DNA of 64,000 bases from Desulfonema magnum (GTDB lineage Bacteria > Desulfobacterota > Desulfobacteria > Desulfobacterales > 4be13), in the NCBI RefSeq assembly GCF_017377395.1, contig NZ_CP061800.1, positions 3,348,001-3,412,000 of the forward strand, written 5' to 3'. Below are positions 60,740 to 64,000 of this stretch, in pieces. Under the pieces are notes generated by a model. It was not told the DNA's origin, made no database searches, and saw nothing but the letters and a program-made list of their open reading frames with translations. How positions within the stretch are numbered: position 1 is the stretch's first letter; every line of letters starts with the position of its first letter. Made by a program: the position numbers and the translations under genes.

Positions 60740-60832
60740 CTTAGTTTATATGAAAGTGTCAGGTGTTAAGTGTCAGGAAAAACCATAAAACTTTCATCGT
60801 TCGTTGTGACCGGCAGCTCATGGCCGTTTATA
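60740..60832. repeat. Reverse copy of the 89-bp unit
   Basis: Carries AAAGTGTCAGGTGTTAAGTG, then ACTTTCATCGTTCGTTGTGA and GGCCGTTTATAT, the reverse complement of the unit at 56463-56907. Confidence 0.8.
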
Positions 60833-60993
60833 TACTTGGATTTTCGAAAAAGAGTTCTTGACATTTTAATCGATTGAATTTGTTGAAATTTAAAATTTAT
60901 GCCAAAATTCAGCAAAATCAAATAATTTTTATTATCTAACAAAATCAAATAGATATTTTGTCAAATTTTATTTTTCGAAAACTCAAGTATATA
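60829..60993. repeat. AT-rich inverted-repeat element, 165 bp
   Basis: TATATACTTGGATTTTCGAA (from 60829) is matched in reverse complement at 60972-60993 with one mismatch in 22. The interior is AT-rich with AAAATCAAATA repeats. No coding capacity. It lies just upstream of the DUF2959 gene. Confidence 0.75.
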
Positions 60994-61091
60994 TAAGGAC
61001 CCCCAAAAATTCTTCTTTTAAAAAAAGAAACAGTGTGATACTGGATTTAATTTGCATTAAAAAATAAATTTAAATAAAAAAGGAGAATATT

Positions 61092-61742
61092 ATGCTCAAT
61101 ACTTATCTGCGATATGTCTTGGTCACCACATTATTGCTTGCCATGATCACCTGCGGATGTCAGAAAGCCTATTATGCGGCATGGGAAAAGCTGGGCAAGG
61201 AAAAACGGCATCTGCTTAAAGATGAGGTAAAAGAGGTTCACAATGAACAAGAAAAAGCAGCCCAGGAATTTAAGGATGTGCTGACCCGGATTAAGGAGAT
61301 TTACGGATTTACCGGGGGAAATCTTGAAAAATTTTATAATAAGCTTCATGATGATTATGAAGCGTGTGAAGAACGAGCCGATGCTGTCCATAAACGAATT
61401 GAATCAGTTGAGACAATTTCACAGGACCTTTTCAATGAATGGGATAAGGAAATTAAGGAAATAACCAACGAAAATCTCAAATCCAAAAGCATACAGACCA
61501 TGAAAGACGCCAAAAAACGGTATTCCCGTCTTCATGTGACAATGACAAAAGCCAGCAAAAAAATGAATCCTGTTCTTAAAAATCTTCGGGACTATGTACT
61601 CTACCTGAAACACAATCTGAACGCCCAGGCTGTAGGTACTCTTAAACAGGAAGTCGGAGAAATCGAAACCGAAGTAGAATCCCTTATTACGGATATCAGC
61701 GTATCTGTAAAAGAAGCCGAAGATTTCTTAAAAAAATTCTGA
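61092..61742 (+). CDS. DUF2959 family lipoprotein
   Basis: 216 residues. Lipoprotein signal peptide with likely lipidated Cys in ITCGCQKAYYAAWEKLG, the usual DUF2959 opening. The rest is long helical, charged coiled coil (DEVKEVHNEQEKAAQEFKDV onwards). Probably membrane-anchored in the periplasm; function unknown. AAAAAGGAG precedes the ATG. Confidence 0.88.
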   Translation: MLNTYLRYVLVTTLLLAMITCGCQKAYYAAWEKLGKEKRHLLKDEVKEVHNEQEKAAQEFKDVLTRIKEIYGFTGGNLEKFYNKLHDDYEACEERADAVHKRIESVETISQDLFNEWDKEIKEITNENLKSKSIQTMKDAKKRYSRLHVTMTKASKKMNPVLKNLRDYVLYLKHNLNAQAVGTLKQEVGEIETEVESLITDISVSVKEAEDFLKKF

Positions 61743-61786
61743 ATAAAACAGGACGCAGTTGTCAGTTATCAGCGTTTACCAAGTGT

Positions 61787-61939
61787 CAGCAGATCGAAAA
61801 ATTTTCAGGCTGTCACAGGGCGGACACGGCGGACAGGGAAGAAACCCGGGTTTTTCCGGAGGGGGGAGCGCCCCGTCCGGGAAAAAAGCCGGGTTCCTTT
61901 GCCGCACCGCGCACACTTCGGAAACGTTTTGATCTGCTG
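61787..61939. repeat. CAGCAGATCGAAAA-bounded element
   Basis: Begins CAGCAGATCGAAAAATTTT and ends AACGTTTTGATCTGCTG. The interior AAACCCGGGTTTTTCC and GGAAAAAAGCCGGGTTCC match the element at 22884-23035. Relatives: 16092-16186, 41694-41818. Confidence 0.72.
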
Positions 61940-62193
61940 GGTGTGCATTTCCACAACTAGTCATCTTCTCACCTGCCGGGCGGGAAGCCATGGTAGTTTC
62001 GTCATAACTTCCTGAGACTGCATAGCTGACAAATGACAACTGATAAGTTTCCGTCCTGAAAAATCTAAGATAATCTGTGATAATCTGTCTTTTTCTTCCT
62101 GCTTCACAGAGGCAGTTTCACTGAAAAAGAATTTTCAGCCAGAGCTGCGTTCTCCACAGGCTTAAAATCCGGCGGGACTCACCGTATTGTTTT
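61940..62193. other. Intergenic, no feature seen
   Basis: Contains two AATCT(A/G)AGATAATCTGTGATA-type repeats near 62070 and no supported gene. Confidence 0.4.
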
Positions 62194-62388
62194 TTACGCC
62201 GACGTGGCGTTGTCTCTGATGTTTTTTGCGGCATTGATGTCTCTGTCCGCCTTATGACCGCAGGACGGACAGACAAACACACGATCTGACAATTTCAGAT
62301 CATCCCTGACGTGTCCGCAGGCATTGCAGGTTTTGCTTGACGGGAAAAATCTGTCAACATAGGCCACTTTGCTTCCGTACCAGTCCCC
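62194..62388 (-). pseudogene. TnpB/OrfB transposase C-terminal relic
   Basis: Minus strand reads DWYGSKVAYVDRFFPSSKTC, then NACGHVRDD, VFVCPSCGHKADRDINAAKN and a stop: the C-terminal zinc ribbon and RuvC end of an IS200/IS605-type TnpB (CX2C...CX2C; DRDINAAKN). The catalytic core and start are missing; its 5' end is cut at the efp gene. Confidence 0.88.
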
Positions 62389-62951
62389 TATTCCTTCACC
62401 CGCTCCACATACTGACCTGTCCGGGTATCAATCCGAATAAGTTCTCCTTCCTCGACAAAGGGAGGAACCTGTAAAACATAGCCGGTTTCAACCGTAGCCG
62501 GTTTTGTACTGCCTGCGGCCGTATCTCCTTTTGCCCAGGGATCCGCCTGAGTAATTTTCAAATCAACAAAATTAGGCAGGGAAAGACCAATGGGTCTTTC
62601 CTCGAAAAAAAGCACATTACAAACCGTGTTTTCCTTCAAAAAAGCTTTGGCCTCGCTCACCTGTTCTTCTGTCATAAACTCCTGGTTATAATTGCTTGTA
62701 TTCATAAAACAGTACTGCTCACCATCTGAATACAAATATTCCATCTGAAGCTCTTCCAGATTTGCTTCATTGAATTTTTCACCGGATCTGTAAGTTCTGT
62801 CAAACTGAGCGCCAGTCACCATATTTTTTAATCTGCATTTATAGAGTGCCTGCCCTTTGCCGGGTTTGACAAAATCAAACTGCGTAATGACATAAGGGTC
62901 TCCGTCAATCTGAATTTTAAGACCTTTTCTCAGGTCGCCACTTTCATACAT
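62388..62951 (-). CDS. efp: Elongation factor P
   Basis: 187 residues, normal length. KOW-like N-terminal domain with the modifiable Lys32 in KPGKGQA, then two OB domains. It binds stalled ribosomes and speeds Pro-Pro bond formation. AAGGAGGA precedes the ATG. The C-terminus (DTRTGQYVERVKE) is typical. A TnpB relic lies at its 3' end and a long heptamer array upstream separates it from the trpF-like gene. Confidence 0.95.
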   Translation of the reverse strand: MYESGDLRKGLKIQIDGDPYVITQFDFVKPGKGQALYKCRLKNMVTGAQFDRTYRSGEKFNEANLEELQMEYLYSDGEQYCFMNTSNYNQEFMTEEQVSEAKAFLKENTVCNVLFFEERPIGLSLPNFVDLKITQADPWAKGDTAAGSTKPATVETGYVLQVPPFVEEGELIRIDTRTGQYVERVKE

Positions 62952-62975
62952 ATCTCTAAAAATCCTCCTTGTTAT

Positions 62976-63364
62976 TTTGAAACTTGAAACTTAAAACTTG
63001 AAAACAGCTTCCGGATACTCAAGTTTCGAATTTCAAGTTTCAAATCTCAAATCTCAAATCTCAAATCTCAAATCCCAAATCCCAAATCCCAAATCCCAAA
63101 TCCCAAATCCCAAATCTCAAATCCCAAATCCCAAATCCCAAATCTCAAATCCCAAATCCCAAATCCCAAATCCCAAATCCCAAATCCCAAATCCCAAATC
63201 TCAAATCCCAAATCCCAAATCCCAAATCCCAAATCCCAAATCCCAAATCTCAAATCTCAAATCCCAAATCTCAAATCTCAAATCCCAAATCCCAAATCCC
63301 AAATCCCAAATCCCAAATCTCAAATCTCAAATCTCAAGTTTCAAGTTTCAAGTTTCAAGTTTCT
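62976..63364. repeat. Long 7-bp repeat array between efp and trpF-like gene
   Basis: More than forty heptamers, mostly AAATCCC and AAATCTC at 63040-63335, with AAGTTTC/GAATTTC units at both edges. It is the largest array in the window. Its right end codes the last residues (NLKLET) and stop of the trpF-like gene. Confidence 0.95.
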
Positions 63365-64000
63365 AACTTTTTCAACAAGTTGTTTTACTTTTTCAAGGTC
63401 TTTTTTGAATCTTATGGGGTGTCCCTCTGCATCCAGGGCATTGGTACCGGTACAGCTATCAACACCGGCCGGCCTGACGTGCCTGATACCGTCTGATACA
63501 TTATCCGGTGAGATTCCCCCTGCCAATATGACCGGAATACAGCTTGATTCAACCAACTGTGCAGCAATATCCCAATCGCAGGTTTTACCGGTTATTCCCA
63601 CAAATCCGTCAACAGACTGAGACTCAGGGGAACTCCCTTGTTGTTCCGAAGCCGAAGCCTGGGAAGGGGACGGAACCTTTGCAAGCAATGTATCTGTCAG
63701 AAAATAATCACTTACCGGCTCAAACATCCGGGCAATCTCCATGCTGGGCACAAGATTCGCCATACCTGGCTCCCCTATGGGAACTGACCGCATGATCCTG
63801 ACTTCAGGAAACCTTTTTTTAACATCTTCCTGTAAACGTATCAGGGCTTCCAGTTCGGGAGCAGGACAAAAACCTTCACGGCTTTCAGAACTACCAGAAT
63901 GGTTTGTCAGGGCTTCACAAAAATGGATAACATCCGGCCGGTAATAATCCAATACACGAAAAATTGAATCAGGATTGCTGAAAAGCGGAATCAGATTGCT
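63341..64000 (-). CDS. Phosphoribosylanthranilate isomerase-like protein, 5' end outside window
   Basis: Open to the window's right edge; 220 codons seen. VILAGGISPDNVSDGIRHVR and GVDSCTGTNALDAEG are the phosphate-binding end of a TrpF-type barrel (third step after anthranilate in tryptophan synthesis, PRA to CdRP). The middle has a Ser/Gln-rich insertion (PSPSQASASEQQGSSPESQS) unusual for TrpF. The C-terminus NLKLET and the stop are heptamer repeat sequence, so the true end has been altered. Could be a TrpF-like paralogue rather than the biosynthetic enzyme. Confidence 0.75.
   Translation of the reverse strand, partial: SNLIPLFSNPDSIFRVLDYYRPDVIHFCEALTNHSGSSESREGFCPAPELEALIRLQEDVKKRFPEVRIMRSVPIGEPGMANLVPSMEIARMFEPVSDYFLTDTLLAKVPSPSQASASEQQGSSPESQSVDGFVGITGKTCDWDIAAQLVESSCIPVILAGGISPDNVSDGIRHVRPAGVDSCTGTNALDAEGHPIRFKKDLEKVKQLVEKVRNLKLET

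Noticed and set aside
62998..63366. 122-codon frame made of NPKSQIP units
   Set aside because: Pure translation of the AAATCCC heptamer array.

Overview
The window looks like a chromosomal segment of a sulfate-reducing or related Desulfobacterota bacterium, probably a complete oxidiser. This is inference from gene content: a one-chain pyruvate:ferredoxin oxidoreductase, malate dehydrogenase, a three-subunit succinate dehydrogenase/fumarate reductase with one cytochrome b chain, a propionyl/acetyl-CoA synthetase and a CooC-type nickel-insertion ATPase of the CO dehydrogenase pathway. No rRNA or tRNA gene was seen, so the species cannot be fixed.

Layout. 1-5148 (+): 3' part of a giant surface protein (cohesin, PKD and carboxypeptidase-regulatory-like domains, Thr-rich linkers, C-terminal membrane anchor). 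5.2-15.8 kb (-): central carbon block (acyl-CoA synthetase, mdh, PFOR, sdhB, sdhA, sdhC). 16.4-22.6 kb (-): a small hypothetical gene, then a signalling run of PAS/GAF histidine kinase, second histidine kinase, response regulator, CooC and Nudix hydrolase. 23.5-25.0 kb (-): ParA and a coiled-coil/HTH partner. 26.0-27.5 kb (+): a dockerin-serpin fusion. 27.6-30.5 kb (+): prkA kinase and a cytidylate-kinase-like gene. 30.6-45.3 kb (+): an accessory island. 45.4-55.0 kb (+): DUF444 (YeaH) and SpoVR proteins, a chemoreceptor, a periplasmic binding protein and a second PrkA-like ATPase. 55.3-64 kb: scattered housekeeping genes (Cache protein, gamma carbonic anhydrase, flavin oxidoreductase, DUF2959 lipoprotein, efp, trpF-like) separated by long repeat arrays.

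The island at 30.6-45.3 kb lies inside what is normally a compact prkA-DUF444-spoVR locus. It holds a CHAP-Fn3-PEGA-dockerin protein, a cohesin/FG-GAP/dockerin protein cut by an insertion sequence with a readable 9-bp target duplication, at least five complete-looking toxin-antitoxin pairs, three broken ones, an orphan CdiA-type tRNase domain, a nuclease fragment and scraps of dockerin 3' ends. Together with the first gene and the serpin it points to a cohesin-dockerin surface assembly unrelated to cellulose use, in a recombining neighbourhood.

The other strong theme is repeats: arrays of 7-bp units of several sequence flavours between genes (six stop codons lie in or directly against such arrays, and one array sits in frame inside a kinase gene), tandem 89-, 139- and 170-bp units, and many small palindromic or MITE-like elements.
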